Origin: JANQSP01 sp965226095 | Lineage (GTDB): Bacteria > Bdellovibrionota > Bdellovibrionia > Bdellovibrionales > UBA1609 | DNA: 64,000 nucleotides | Direction of reading: 5' to 3' | Assembly: GCA_965226095.1 (NCBI GenBank) | Contig: OZ245336.1 | Coordinates: 124,001-188,000, forward strand | Shown here: one piece after another, positions 25,948 to 36,167 of the stretch | Numbering within the stretch: position 1 is the first letter of the stretch | Layout: each line of letters starts with the position of its first letter | Notes under the pieces: model-generated | Told to the model about the DNA's origin: nothing | The model's database searches: none | What the model saw: the letters and a program-made list of their open reading frames with translations, nothing else | Position numbers and translations under genes: made by a program

Positions 25948-28900
25948 ATGCAAACATCTTTATTTTATCGATTTTTACTCATATTACTTTTGCTCTTCAA
26001 TCCCATCAGCTCTTTAGCAAATAAAGGCGAACCTCCTAAAGACGGTGAACCTCCAAAGGAGGATCTAAACATCCATATCGATAGAGCTGATCGAGAGGAG
26101 TTAAATAAATTTAAGCCCTCTAATATTACTCCCGCTGATGTAAAGTTTATGGAAAAGCAATTTAAAAAGCTGGGAGAAAACCTTCAGAACCTAGAAGGAG
26201 GTATCATACACAATTTTACAGGCGAACGCACAATAAGAGATCAAAATGGTAAAAAAATGAAAGTACGGGTACGAGGGCCGATAGAGAAAATGCGCTATCA
26301 AACACGACATTTTCCAGCAGAAGCTTTTATTTTTTATTCCGCTATTGGTGCCACTATGGCCACTAAAGCTTGGGTGGAAGCTGGGAATGGGCGTACAGAC
26401 CCTATGTGGCTCAGTAATTTATATCATGAACTCACCTCTCCGGTTGGACTATTCAGTTTTTATTGTTTTTTACTGGCCAGCGGACAAACTGGATACGCTT
26501 TCGCCAAATTATGGAACCTGGAAAAAAAATTAGCAGGTGTGAAAGCTCAAATGGCAATAGTTCAAGGAGCAAAAAATTCCGGACAACTCACAAAAGAGTT
26601 ATTAAAAAGACAAAAAAGATTACAAAGAGGTTTAAGGTGGCAAAACACTATTGTCGGGCAAGCAGGTCTGGCAATGGGTATTTTTGCTTCTAATGTAGTG
26701 ACAGAATTTTATTACGTCATGCAAAGCCCAACTTGGGATCATTGTATAAAGGAAATATTCAGGAAAGATAAAACATTAATCTCCCAAAACCATGCGCTTC
26801 AGTGTGATTTACTTGCTGATGAAGCATGGGATACAATTCGTTCATGGGGTCCAGCTGTACTTTCCGTATTATCAGCTTCCTTGATTTCCTCTGCACTTAT
26901 GGAAGCCTCTGCAATTAATAAAGGGGTGCAAAAATTAAATAAGCTAAGACATGGCATAAAAGAGGGAATAGCCGACATAAAAACACAAGAAATACCAGTT
27001 AAAAAACAAATTAAATTGCCTTTTATCAGCAATCTAAATATTAAATATTCACCCACTACTTTAAGCAAGTGGAGAAAATATGTCGCACTGGCTACCCTTA
27101 CTCCTATTGTTAAGGTTGCACAATGGGGTGTTAAATTTATCAATCTGGTCGGATTTATGTTGATCGATGAACATTTGACCCACAAAATGTTTGAACCAAT
27201 AAATGAATATTGGATTTTAGGAGATCTAAGAGGTGGTATAGACAACTTTATAGGACAATATGCCCGCATGAATCCAGATGAAGATGGCCTAATATGTGAA
27301 ACAAATAATGATTGTGAATATCATCCCGTGCTGGTATCTGCCCATGAAAGCGCTCAGCAATTTTCACAATGGAGACAATATAAATCACTTATACTTACGG
27401 GAGCTCACCATAATTGGCTGATGTATATCAATAAGGCCACAGGCGCTGCTATGGCGGCACAACAAATTTACACCCAACTTGTCCAGGCATCTACTGATTT
27501 ACATTCTAATTTTAATAAGGAACATTATTTTATTTCCGAAGAAGATTCTTTTACAGAATATGAATCAACATTAATTAAAGATATGAGGAAAACTGGAGCT
27601 GAAATTAGTGAGCTTGAAGAAAATATCACCAGGCTGGAGAAGAGCTTAGAGGAGTCTTCAGAAGAAAACTCATCTTCTGAAGAACAAAAAATATTTGCTC
27701 CTCTTGATTTAATTTCTAAATCCAAGAGACAAATTACAATGGCAGAAAGAATTAATCTATTTGCAGAAGCTCTAGATGAATTAAAAGACTATAAAAATGC
27801 AAATAATATTAATTGTCAAAACCAAACAGCTAAGCTTCAACAACTAGAGTTAGTGAACCCTAATATTTCCCCTCACCCGGACTATTACTTCCTACAATTA
27901 AAAAGGACCTCCCAATCTTCTTATTTATGGACAGATGCTGAAAGAGCTTGCATTTTAGAAGCTATGTTTAACACCATTTATTCTTCTAATATTGAACCAT
28001 TTTTTACAGATAGTGATTCAGCAAAACAACAAGCTGAAGATATTATTAAAGCTACTATGGGTGGCATATCAGAAGCAGAAGAACTCCGTACATGGGGTCG
28101 TGATTTACTAAGAAAAAAAGTGTTATCAGCCGGATTGGAGCTTCTTGGAACAATATCCATACAAATGCGGCGTAAAATTAATGATGAAGCACATATTCCA
28201 GTAATAAATAGTTATATTCCTCGATCTGACAAAAGACAAAAAAGAATTGATGATCAGATAGCACAAAATATTTTTGTGAAACTACATGAAAAAATGAAAG
28301 TAATCAGATCTTATCCTCGTGGTGAACTCTATACACAAAAAATAAATAATCACTATAACAACCTTACCGAACAGGAAGGTCATCAGTTCATACCAGCATT
28401 GTTTGATTTTAACATATTCCGCAATGATCGCATGACAGATTTTATGCTGAGTTCATTCTTATGTGGTGAAAACGAGGAGATATTTAAAGATATTAATCTT
28501 GATCGGGGTGGTATTTTAAACAGATTAGATCAAGGGGATCACCCGACAGATATAATAGATGATGAGCTTTCTGCTGTAAGCAGGAATTTTAATGGTACAT
28601 ATTACACATCAGTATTGCCTCGCTTTCCAGCTTTGAAACTAAGTGATCAAGAGTTAAGCCAATTATGTTCAGAACGTATAAACACTCTAAGTACTAGAAC
28701 CGGCGTTTCCACGAGTTATCTCCCTGTCAAGGTAGGTAATAGAAGTTATCCCAACCTTTTACATTTGGTATTAGATAATATTGACATAGAACAATTAAGA
28801 AATCTTGCTATCCCTTTCATGGAAAAAGACAAACTGGAAGATATAGAAATGCTCCAATCAAGCATAGAAACACTCCAAGCAAACATAGATGAATGGGTAA

Positions 28901-30417
28901 AGATATATAACGAATTGAACAGCAGTTTCATAGAGGATTTTGTAGAACGAAGACAGGAATTTATTCAGAATTTTTACAAAAATATATATCCAGGGATAGC
29001 AGAGCGGGCACTAAAAAATGAAGAAATTACACAAGAGGAGTTTCACATAAAGGAAGAGTTATGGACTTCTATTCGGGATAAAATAGACAATAACCAATTA
29101 GCACAAATGTCACAGGACGAAATTAATGACTTTAAACAAACTTTAGCACGAGAAATTGACAATAGTCCCACAGCACTGAAAAATGCACAAACAACATTAG
29201 AAAATTGGCAAACAAGCAATACAAATGAAACCATAAAAACAATAGAACCTGCTCATCTTTTTAGTATATGGTGGGAAAATACTATTACGCCTTCAATAGA
29301 TTATTTTCTATCTTTATCCAAAGGAGAATTTGAAGATATGAGAGACTATCAATTCCCTGGACCTTTATTTCAAAATACAGTAGAAGAAATAGATTTAGTA
29401 ATTAATAATACAATAGAAGGGAACAAACTCATAGAACTGTTTCCATCCTTAGTAGCAAATAATCAATTAAGTAGTTCTATATTCATTTCACCTCTTATGT
29501 CCGCAGATTTTGGGATTACACCATCGTATTCTTCAATTATGACGCATAAACATACTCTAAATCTAAAAGTACCGGAAGGTATTTTTGCCAATATTCATTT
29601 TGAAATGACTTATTGGGCAGATTTAATTATGAATATGGCAAAAAGAAAAAAAGAACTGGATCCTGATGCTCATATCGATTTGGCCACTCTTAAACAGCAA
29701 TTAAACACCTTTACCGACATGTATGATGTAGATAAACTCTCTTATGATATACAACCTATGCTGGTGGGAGGAAATGATATAATGGAACCTTTTAATCCTG
29801 AAGATCGTGAGTCTGCTTATCTTTGTCATGAGCAAGGTACGGAAGGCGCCTGGTATAATCCTATCACCTGGTGGGGTTATGTAAAAAATTCTTTTATGCC
29901 TGTGCAGGTGACTCAGGAATGTTCTCTTCATTACAGATCCTTTTACTACCATTGGTTTCAGGATGATGAAGATAAATATTTCCAAAAGAAAAGATGTTTA
30001 AGAGCTAACTATCTGCCAAAAAAAATGGGAGAACAATTTGGTATCGACATTAATGTATTATATAGCCGCCAAATGGATAGTAACTATGATCGTCAAATTG
30101 GCGCTTTTGGAGAAAGTGAAATACATGAAAATAAAAGTAGCGACAGTAACACATTATTGGATCAACTCTTAAAGTATGCTTTACTTCGATTAAATGTGCT
30201 GGAAGTGGAAATGAGCCAGGCAATAACTATGCGGTGGGACCCTGCTGTTGATAAAACAGAACAACATCATGATTATATGCTAAATCCAACAATACCTTCC
30301 ACAGGGAAAAACTCGTGTGACAATTATATTGAGGAATTCGATGCCTTGATAGACTCCAAAGTCGAACAAGCAATGGAAGAAGCGGAGCTAGCTGAAGAAG
30401 TGGAAACACAGCCTTAA
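25948..30417 (+). CDS. giant membrane-anchored secreted protein of unknown function
   Basis: A 1489-aa protein with a signal peptide (residues 1-24, ending SSLA/NK) followed by a short GEPPKDGEPPKED repeat. Four or five hydrophobic segments fall within the first 410 residues (near 123-142, 163-183, 235-258, 297-320, 383-407). The remaining ~1000 residues are soluble-looking and helical, with a coiled coil near 550-600 and an aromatic patch near the C-terminus (WYNPITWWGYVKN). It has several Cys and a Glu-rich end. No family recognised. A large secreted or envelope machine component, or a predatory or host-interaction factor, is possible but not shown. The gene is single, in a likely regulon with the divergent neighbour. 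Confidence 0.8.
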   Translation: MQTSLFYRFLLILLLLFNPISSLANKGEPPKDGEPPKEDLNIHIDRADREELNKFKPSNITPADVKFMEKQFKKLGENLQNLEGGIIHNFTGERTIRDQNGKKMKVRVRGPIEKMRYQTRHFPAEAFIFYSAIGATMATKAWVEAGNGRTDPMWLSNLYHELTSPVGLFSFYCFLLASGQTGYAFAKLWNLEKKLAGVKAQMAIVQGAKNSGQLTKELLKRQKRLQRGLRWQNTIVGQAGLAMGIFASNVVTEFYYVMQSPTWDHCIKEIFRKDKTLISQNHALQCDLLADEAWDTIRSWGPAVLSVLSASLISSALMEASAINKGVQKLNKLRHGIKEGIADIKTQEIPVKKQIKLPFISNLNIKYSPTTLSKWRKYVALATLTPIVKVAQWGVKFINLVGFMLIDEHLTHKMFEPINEYWILGDLRGGIDNFIGQYARMNPDEDGLICETNNDCEYHPVLVSAHESAQQFSQWRQYKSLILTGAHHNWLMYINKATGAAMAAQQIYTQLVQASTDLHSNFNKEHYFISEEDSFTEYESTLIKDMRKTGAEISELEENITRLEKSLEESSEENSSSEEQKIFAPLDLISKSKRQITMAERINLFAEALDELKDYKNANNINCQNQTAKLQQLELVNPNISPHPDYYFLQLKRTSQSSYLWTDAERACILEAMFNTIYSSNIEPFFTDSDSAKQQAEDIIKATMGGISEAEELRTWGRDLLRKKVLSAGLELLGTISIQMRRKINDEAHIPVINSYIPRSDKRQKRIDDQIAQNIFVKLHEKMKVIRSYPRGELYTQKINNHYNNLTEQEGHQFIPALFDFNIFRNDRMTDFMLSSFLCGENEEIFKDINLDRGGILNRLDQGDHPTDIIDDELSAVSRNFNGTYYTSVLPRFPALKLSDQELSQLCSERINTLSTRTGVSTSYLPVKVGNRSYPNLLHLVLDNIDIEQLRNLAIPFMEKDKLEDIEMLQSSIETLQANIDEWVKIYNELNSSFIEDFVERRQEFIQNFYKNIYPGIAERALKNEEITQEEFHIKEELWTSIRDKIDNNQLAQMSQDEINDFKQTLAREIDNSPTALKNAQTTLENWQTSNTNETIKTIEPAHLFSIWWENTITPSIDYFLSLSKGEFEDMRDYQFPGPLFQNTVEEIDLVINNTIEGNKLIELFPSLVANNQLSSSIFISPLMSADFGITPSYSSIMTHKHTLNLKVPEGIFANIHFEMTYWADLIMNMAKRKKELDPDAHIDLATLKQQLNTFTDMYDVDKLSYDIQPMLVGGNDIMEPFNPEDRESAYLCHEQGTEGAWYNPITWWGYVKNSFMPVQVTQECSLHYRSFYYHWFQDDEDKYFQKKRCLRANYLPKKMGEQFGIDINVLYSRQMDSNYDRQIGAFGESEIHENKSSDSNTLLDQLLKYALLRLNVLEVEMSQAITMRWDPAVDKTEQHHDYMLNPTIPSTGKNSCDNYIEEFDALIDSKVEQAMEEAELAEEVETQP

Positions 30418-30466
30418 CTAAATACATTGTTTGACAAATGATTCAAATTTTCTTTAAACAATACAT

Positions 30467-31390
30467 GTGTTGTTACAAAAAATTTTTCGCAGATCCGCTT
30501 TAAGCCTTCTCACTCTTTTTTTAGCCATCAGTTTTAGTTTTTTTCTCATTCATCTGGTGCCTGGCGATCCCATAGATTTTATTTTAGGAGAACAAAGTGG
30601 ATCCGTAGAACGATTGCAACTGCAAAAATCACTTGGGCTGGATCAAAGCCTTGGACAACAATATAAAACTTTTCTCACTAAACTGATCAAAGGAGACATG
30701 GGGCAGTCCTTGCATTCCCGCCTACCCGTTCGAAAACATCTGGCAGATGCCCTGCCAGCTACTTTTCAACTGGCCATTTTGTCCTTACTATTAGCTATGC
30801 TGTGGGGACTGCCGACCGGTTTTGTATCTGCAGTGAAAAAAGGTAAAATAGATTTGAGTTTATCTGTGTTTTCTCTTTCTGCTATGTCCATTCCCGCTTT
30901 TGTCCTGGCACCAATTTTAATATGGCTCTTTTCCGTCCAACTTTCTTTGTTGCCAGTCAGTGACATGTCTGCCGGTATTCGATCTTTTATTCTACCAGCC
31001 CTGAGCCTGGCCCTACCTTTAGGAGCAGTCTTAGTTAAAATGAGTCGCGCTTCCTTATTGGAAATCATGAATCAAAATTATGTGCGAACGGCCTGGGCCA
31101 AGGGACTCTCTTTCAAAGCAGTGCACTTTAGACATATATTAAAAAATGCACTCACCCCTATTATTACTGTACTGGGTCTTCAAATGGGAGCCCTGCTCAC
31201 TGGCACTGTGATCATAGAAAGTATTTTTGATTGGCCAGGACTGGGCCTACTATTGTTGGAATCCATTTATCGTCGTGACTATCCGGTGGTGCAAGGTTGT
31301 GTACTGCTTATTGCTGTCATTTATGTCCTGGTTAATTTAACAGTGGATATTATGTATATGTGGACACAACCTAAAATCAGATTTTCATAA
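30467..31390 (+). CDS. dppB: dipeptide/oligopeptide ABC transporter permease (DppB type)
   Basis: A 307-aa inner-membrane permease, first subunit of a peptide importer. The N-terminal helix (LLTLFLAISFSFFLIHLVPGDPIDFI) and LGLDQSLGQQYKTFL match DppB/OppB. The EAA loop is ASLLEIMNQNYVRTAWAKGLSFKAVHFRHILKNALTPI. Start is GTG at 30467; the Shine-Dalgarno is weak. dppC follows after 13 bases, then nagZ overlaps. No periplasmic binding protein gene is in the window. Confidence 0.95.
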   Translation: MLLQKIFRRSALSLLTLFLAISFSFFLIHLVPGDPIDFILGEQSGSVERLQLQKSLGLDQSLGQQYKTFLTKLIKGDMGQSLHSRLPVRKHLADALPATFQLAILSLLLAMLWGLPTGFVSAVKKGKIDLSLSVFSLSAMSIPAFVLAPILIWLFSVQLSLLPVSDMSAGIRSFILPALSLALPLGAVLVKMSRASLLEIMNQNYVRTAWAKGLSFKAVHFRHILKNALTPIITVLGLQMGALLTGTVIIESIFDWPGLGLLLLESIYRRDYPVVQGCVLLIAVIYVLVNLTVDIMYMWTQPKIRFS

Positions 31391-31403
31391 AAAGGATAGA
31401 GTA

Positions 31404-32243
31404 TTGATAAAAAATTATAAATTGTTTTTCACTCCCAGAATGTTGGCAGGCTTAATTGGATTATCCATAATAACAGTCCTGGCTTTATTGGCTCCTGTTA
31501 TCAGTCCTTTTGACCCTTTGAATATGAACTTGGCAAGAGCTTATGAAAGCCCTAACCTTCAACACTTGTTTGGCCTGGATGAAAACGGTTTGGATCTACT
31601 TTCCCAAGTTTTCTACGGCAGTCGTATTTCCTTATTCATTTCTCTATCTGTTGTTTTAATTTGTTTGTCTGTGGGTTTAATCATTGGATCCGTTTCTGCT
31701 TATGCCGGAGGCATGGTGGATCAAGTACTCATGCGGTTGGTGGACTTAGTATCTGCCTTTCCACGATTCCTGTTGGCTCTGGCGGTGCTGGCTTTTTTAG
31801 GCTCCAGTATATTAAATCTGATTTTAGCCTTGTGCCTTTCCGGCTGGACTGGCTTTGCCAGGCTGGTGCGAGGTGAAGTTTTACATCTGAAAGAAGAAGA
31901 ATATATATTAAGCGCCAAGTCCCAAGGCGCCTCCCTTAGAAGAGTTTTGTGCTTTCATATCTGGCCAAACCTTTTAGGGATACTGTCCGTACAAGTTGCA
32001 TTTTCCTTGGTGGCTGTCGTGATTGCTGAGGCAGGCTTAAGCTTTTTAGGTTTGGGAGTACCCGCTGATATCCCCTCCTGGGGCCGGCTGCTTAGCAATG
32101 GCAGAACAGTATTAGCGGAAGCTCCTCATATCAGCTTTTTTCCTGGATTGGCCTTGTTCCTATTGGTCTTATCCTTTCAACTCTGTGGAGAAGCTCTAAG
32201 AGATTTTTTTGATCCAAAAACCAAACAAGGTGTAAAAACATGA
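31404..32243 (+). CDS. dppC: dipeptide/oligopeptide ABC transporter permease (DppC type)
   Basis: A 279-aa permease that pairs with DppB. It has the typical N-terminal MLAGLIGLSIITVLALLAPVISPFDPL, the LFGLDENGLDLLSQVFYGSRISL segment, and the EAA loop EEEYILSAKSQGASLRRVLCFHIWPNL. It ends in GEALRDFFDPKTK as DppC proteins do. Start is TTG at 31404, with AAAGGA upstream. Its stop overlaps the nagZ ATG (ATGA), indicating coupling. Confidence 0.95.
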   Translation: MIKNYKLFFTPRMLAGLIGLSIITVLALLAPVISPFDPLNMNLARAYESPNLQHLFGLDENGLDLLSQVFYGSRISLFISLSVVLICLSVGLIIGSVSAYAGGMVDQVLMRLVDLVSAFPRFLLALAVLAFLGSSILNLILALCLSGWTGFARLVRGEVLHLKEEEYILSAKSQGASLRRVLCFHIWPNLLGILSVQVAFSLVAVVIAEAGLSFLGLGVPADIPSWGRLLSNGRTVLAEAPHISFFPGLALFLLVLSFQLCGEALRDFFDPKTKQGVKT

Positions 32244-33313
32244 AACCCAGTCAGCTTATTTGGTCAGGCATACAAGGTCTCACTCTCACCCAAGAAGAAA
32301 AACACTGGATCGAAGAAGAGGAAATCTCCTGTATCATTTTATTTAAAAGAAATATTTCCTCTCTTCAACAATTTCATGAACTTTGTCACAGTATCCATCA
32401 GTTAAAAAATAAACCTCTAATTGCCATGGACAGAGAAGGTGGACCAGTGGATAGATTGAAATACCTATCGGAATTTTGCCAATGGCCAGCTCCGGAACAA
32501 TTGGCAAAAATTTGTTCTTTAAGTGAAATTAAAAAGACCGCTTTCTACATGGGAAGAGAATTAAAAACAGCAGGCATTGCTATCAACTTCGCACCCTGTT
32601 GGGATCTCCCCTCTACCTCTGTACCCAGTACATTATTTAAAGGAAGATTATGGACCTTATCCGCAAATGTGCAACAGGTGAGTGAAAATGCAAAGGCTTT
32701 TCTACAAGGTCTGGAAGAGGCTGGTCTGGCTAAAACCGCCAAGCATTTTCCCGGACATGGCGGTGTTTCAGAAGATTCTCATAAAACATTGCCCATAGAT
32801 AAACGCCCTTGGAAAGAGATCCAACAAAAGGATTTAATGATTTTCCAAAACGCTATTGAACAAAACCTGGATTTAATAATGACTGCCCATGTTTTATATT
32901 CAGATATGGATTCTAAATTTCCCGCTTCTTTGTCACAAAATATTTTGCAAAATATTTTACGGGAACAAATGCAGTTTAAAGGTTTGATTGTATCTGATGA
33001 TCTGGATATGAAAGCACTCAGTGGCTCTTTAAAAGAGATCACCATAAATATTTTAAAAGCCGGAGGGGATATTTTATTAAAATGCCAAATGAATGCTAAT
33101 AACTTTCAAATCTCTAAATGGCTGAATGAAGCTGTTCAGCAAAAAATATTATCTGTTAGTGCCATGCAGGAAAAAATTCGAAGACTTAAAAAATTTAAAC
33201 AAAGATTTTCAAATATAACTCCTCTCCCCTTTGCTGAATGGCAAAATATTGTAACAGACCCAATAGTCCATGCATGGTGCCAAAAATTACAAAGTCGTAT
33301 CCAACAAGCATAA
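32240..33313 (+). CDS. nagZ: beta-N-acetylhexosaminidase (glycoside hydrolase family 3)
   Basis: A 357-aa cytosolic GH3 enzyme that removes GlcNAc from anhydro-muropeptides in peptidoglycan recycling. Motifs: LFKRNISS (G-x-x-L-F-x-R-N family pattern), AMDREGGPVDRL, KHFPGHGGVSEDSHKTLP (substrate-binding K-H and catalytic His loop) and IVSDDLDMKAL with the nucleophile Asp. It overlaps dppC by four bases, which suggests the peptide transporter serves cell-wall peptide recovery (inference). Confidence 0.93.
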   Translation: MKPSQLIWSGIQGLTLTQEEKHWIEEEEISCIILFKRNISSLQQFHELCHSIHQLKNKPLIAMDREGGPVDRLKYLSEFCQWPAPEQLAKICSLSEIKKTAFYMGRELKTAGIAINFAPCWDLPSTSVPSTLFKGRLWTLSANVQQVSENAKAFLQGLEEAGLAKTAKHFPGHGGVSEDSHKTLPIDKRPWKEIQQKDLMIFQNAIEQNLDLIMTAHVLYSDMDSKFPASLSQNILQNILREQMQFKGLIVSDDLDMKALSGSLKEITINILKAGGDILLKCQMNANNFQISKWLNEAVQQKILSVSAMQEKIRRLKKFKQRFSNITPLPFAEWQNIVTDPIVHAWCQKLQSRIQQA

Positions 33314-33354
33314 AACCTGACAAAATTTAATTTTATAATATATTGAAAGAAGAA

Positions 33355-33948
33355 ATGAATATCCATAAAGATAAAGTCATTGTTTTAAAATATATTCTTT
33401 TTGAAGAATCTCATTTGATTATACACACTTTAAATATACAAGGAGCCAGGCTGTCTTTTATAGCTAAAGGAGCTAAAAAAAGTCGTAAAAGATTTGCCGG
33501 CGGGGTGTTGGAGCCAGGACATTTTATTGGTGTGGAATACCGTCAGGCTCGCCGCTCTTCCTTGCATTTTCTACAGGATGCCTGGTTTTTAAGACGTTTT
33601 GATGGCTTAAGAAAAGACTATGAACGTTTAAATATGGCTTTACATTTTTTGAATCTGATCGAAAAAATCAGCCAGGAGGGAATGGAAGACTGTGCAGATA
33701 TATTTAACTTACTGGGCAATAGCTTAAATGCTCTGGAACATTCACAAGATTTACCCGCTTTACAATTTGTCTTTGAGTATCGCCTCTTACTAAGCCAGGG
33801 AGTTTTACCAACAGAATTGCATTTACACAAAACACTTTTAGGCTTGACTGTGGAAGATCATTTTCAACTCAACAAAGAAGCCATTCATTACAAGGATATG
33901 AAACCGGCTGTGCATTCAGCCATAGAAGACTATGTTTTCAGTAGATAA
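33355..33948 (+). CDS. recO: DNA repair protein RecO
   Basis: A 197-aa protein from the ATG at 33355 (GAAAGAAGAA upstream; a TTG four codons earlier is also in frame). The N-terminal OB fold reads KVIVLKYILFEESHLIIHTLNIQGARLSFIAKGAKKSRKRFAG, then LEPGHFIGVEYRQARRSSLHFLQDA, and a helical region follows. The zinc-finger cysteines seen in some RecO proteins are absent. It acts with RecR to load RecA at gaps. It is shorter than the usual 230-250 aa. Follows nagZ by about 40 bases. Confidence 0.9.
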   Translation: MNIHKDKVIVLKYILFEESHLIIHTLNIQGARLSFIAKGAKKSRKRFAGGVLEPGHFIGVEYRQARRSSLHFLQDAWFLRRFDGLRKDYERLNMALHFLNLIEKISQEGMEDCADIFNLLGNSLNALEHSQDLPALQFVFEYRLLLSQGVLPTELHLHKTLLGLTVEDHFQLNKEAIHYKDMKPAVHSAIEDYVFSR

Positions 33949-33995
33949 AAATTGACATAAAAATACTATCCAGGCGAGTGTATATAAGGATGAGT

Positions 33996-34072
33996 GTCAT
34001 TCCAGTGAAAACGGGAATCCAGAAAATAACATAAATGGTACCCGACTGGATCCCTGCTTGCGCAGGGATGAC
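33996..34072. repeat. REP-like inverted pair between recO and dppDF
   Basis: Two units of the GTCATTCC...GGAATCCAG palindrome family face each other: 33996-34022 and 34046-34072 (ending CAGGGATGAC). A related single unit is at 48172-48198. The pair lies between convergent genes, where it may also fold as a terminator. Confidence 0.8.
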
Positions 34073-34077
34073 GAAGC

Positions 34078-35772
34078 TTAAGCGGGAATGCCGGTAGGGA
34101 TAGCACTAAGTAATTTTTTAGTGTAATCATCCTGAGGACGAGCATAAATATCTACAGAAGAATTATGCTCAACCACTTTCCCTTTATTCATGACACAAAC
34201 TTCATCAGAAATAAATTTCACCACCGCCATGTCATGAGAGATAAAAATATAAGTTAAGCCCATTTCTTCCTGTAGATCCAAAAGCAGGTTAATAATTTGA
34301 GCTTGGATGGATACATCCAAGGCTGAAACACATTCATCACATATAATAAACTCCGGTTGAACAGCCAAAGCACGGGCAATGCAAACCCTTTGTCTTTGTC
34401 CACCGGAGAATTCATGCGGATAACGATGAAGCATCTCGGAGGTTAAACCTACTCGCTCCATAAGGGCTTCTGCCTTTTTCAACCGCTCTTTTTTATCCGC
34501 CCCCAGTTTATGAATCAACATAGGCTCCATAATAGCGGAACCAATAATCATTCTTGGATTTAAAGAAGCATAAGGATCTTGAAAAATCACCTGCATTTTT
34601 TTTCTAAGAGGTTGCATTTCCTTCCAAGATAAGTTCATAATATTTTGATTCCTATAAAAAACCTCTCCGGCAGTCAGTGGAAGCAATCGTAAAATAACTC
34701 GGCCCAAAGTAGTTTTTCCACAACCGGATTCCCCAACTAAGCCTAAAGTAGCACCTTTTTGTACAGTAAAAGAAACATCATCGACTGCTTTCACCCAAGA
34801 CTGAACAGTTCCAAAAAAATTCTTTTTAAGAGGAAAATATTTTTTTAAATTTTTTATTTCCAATAAAACTTCACTATTTGATAAACTTTTTACGACTTTC
34901 TTTTCTGGCTCTTTTGGATCCAAGGGCTTCCCCTCTTCATCCATGTAATCATTCATCACCGGTAAACGATGACAATCCTTGTCCAGAGTAGGCCTGCAAG
35001 CGATCAAACCACGAGTGTAGGGGTGCTCCGGCTGAGAAAATACTTCAGCTGTACTCTTATGCTCTACAATTTTCCCTTTATACATAACCAACACTTCATC
35101 CGCTATCTCTGCAATCAAACCCAGATTATGAGTAATAAATAAAATACTCATGGAATATTTTTGCTGTAAATTCCTTAACAACTCCATAATCTGTTTTTGA
35201 ATAGTCACATCCAGGGCTGTCGTCGGTTCATCCGCAATAAGTAAATCCGGACTACAAGCAATAGCCATTGCAATCATTACTCGCTGTCTTTGTCCCCCAC
35301 TGAGCTGATGAGGATAAGATTTGATTCGCTCCTGTGGTTCTTTAATTTCCACTTGTGTCAGCAATTCAATAGACTTTTCCCAGGCTTTCTTCTTGGATAA
35401 ACCCTGGTGCAAAATCAAAGCCTCTGAAATCTGATTACCAACAGTAAAAACCGGATTCAAACTGGACATAGGCTCTTGGAAAATCATGGAAATTTTATTG
35501 CCTCGAATTTTTCGCAAAGCCGGCTCCGGTAAAGATAAAATATCTTGCTTATCCAAAAAAATTTGTCCGGAGGAAATGCGCCCAGGAGGTTCTGGAATCA
35601 ATCTCATCATGGATAAAGCCGTCACACTTTTGCCGCTACCGGATTCCCCCACTAAGCCTATTGTTTTTCCTTTTGGAATATCAAAAGATACTCCTTTGAC
35701 AGCATGTATAGTTTCCCTATTATCAATAGAAAAATCCACTGATAAATTTTTAACTTGTATTAAAGGTGACAT
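34078..35772 (-). CDS. dppDF: fused double-ATPase of a peptide ABC transporter (DppD-DppF)
   Basis: A 564-aa protein from the ATG at 35772 (GAGGA just upstream; a further ATG 18 bases earlier is less well placed). ABC1: Walker A GESGSGKS, signature LSGGQRQRVMIAMA, Walker B LLIADEPT. It ends in the oligopeptide-family tail (HPYTRGLIACRPTL). ABC2: Walker A GESGCGKT, signature FSGGQRQRVCIARALA, Walker B FIICDECVSALD. Fused DppD/F or GsiA-like ATPases energise peptide permeases, and the convergent dppBC across the REP pair is the natural partner. Confidence 0.95.
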   Translation of the reverse strand: MSPLIQVKNLSVDFSIDNRETIHAVKGVSFDIPKGKTIGLVGESGSGKSVTALSMMRLIPEPPGRISSGQIFLDKQDILSLPEPALRKIRGNKISMIFQEPMSSLNPVFTVGNQISEALILHQGLSKKKAWEKSIELLTQVEIKEPQERIKSYPHQLSGGQRQRVMIAMAIACSPDLLIADEPTTALDVTIQKQIMELLRNLQQKYSMSILFITHNLGLIAEIADEVLVMYKGKIVEHKSTAEVFSQPEHPYTRGLIACRPTLDKDCHRLPVMNDYMDEEGKPLDPKEPEKKVVKSLSNSEVLLEIKNLKKYFPLKKNFFGTVQSWVKAVDDVSFTVQKGATLGLVGESGCGKTTLGRVILRLLPLTAGEVFYRNQNIMNLSWKEMQPLRKKMQVIFQDPYASLNPRMIIGSAIMEPMLIHKLGADKKERLKKAEALMERVGLTSEMLHRYPHEFSGGQRQRVCIARALAVQPEFIICDECVSALDVSIQAQIINLLLDLQEEMGLTYIFISHDMAVVKFISDEVCVMNKGKVVEHNSSVDIYARPQDDYTKKLLSAIPTGIPA

Positions 35773-36167
35773 ATTTCCTCGTGAAAACAATTGGTTATTT
35801 TATTGACCTTCGACTGCTTCCCTATTTTGTCGTAAACCATTTAAAAAACAACAACAAAAGTATTATGTGTTTTTCATAAAGAATACAAGTATTAAATCAT
35901 ATTGACCAAGGGTTTAAACAGATCTGCCTACTTTTGTAGAGGATGACATAGCCATTTAAGAAGTATTGAGCTGGAAAGTTCAGCGGCGAGAGTTCAAGCG
36001 TAGCGTCCCGAGCAAGCTGAATCTTTACAGCTTAAAGATACTGAAAGGGCTGACTCTCTTATTAACCATGTAATCTTTACATCTTCTCTATAAAAATTTG
36101 CAATGCTCATTTTTCTCCTATAGGATGCTCACTAATTGATGAAAAATAAGTGGAAAAAGGATTGAAC
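35773..36167. other. 395-bp intergenic region between divergent genes
   Basis: Holds no coding frame I can support. It contains a GC-rich repeated segment at 35992-36019, listed separately, and the leader of the protease/Sel1 gene. Confidence 0.5.
35992..36019 (+). repeat. short dispersed repeat (also inverted at 53468-53495)
   Basis: Core AGCGTCCCGAGCAAGCTG. The reverse complement, with two mismatches over 28 bases, occurs at 53468-53495 downstream of the tRNA-Arg gene; a partial form (GACGCTTCGCTTGGAC) is at 53397-53412. Flanking TTCAGC and GCTGAA can pair into a hairpin here. Confidence 0.75.

Noticed and set aside
26799..27269. Minus-strand open frame inside the 1489-aa gene.
   Set aside because: Antisense shadow; no ribosome site or family match.
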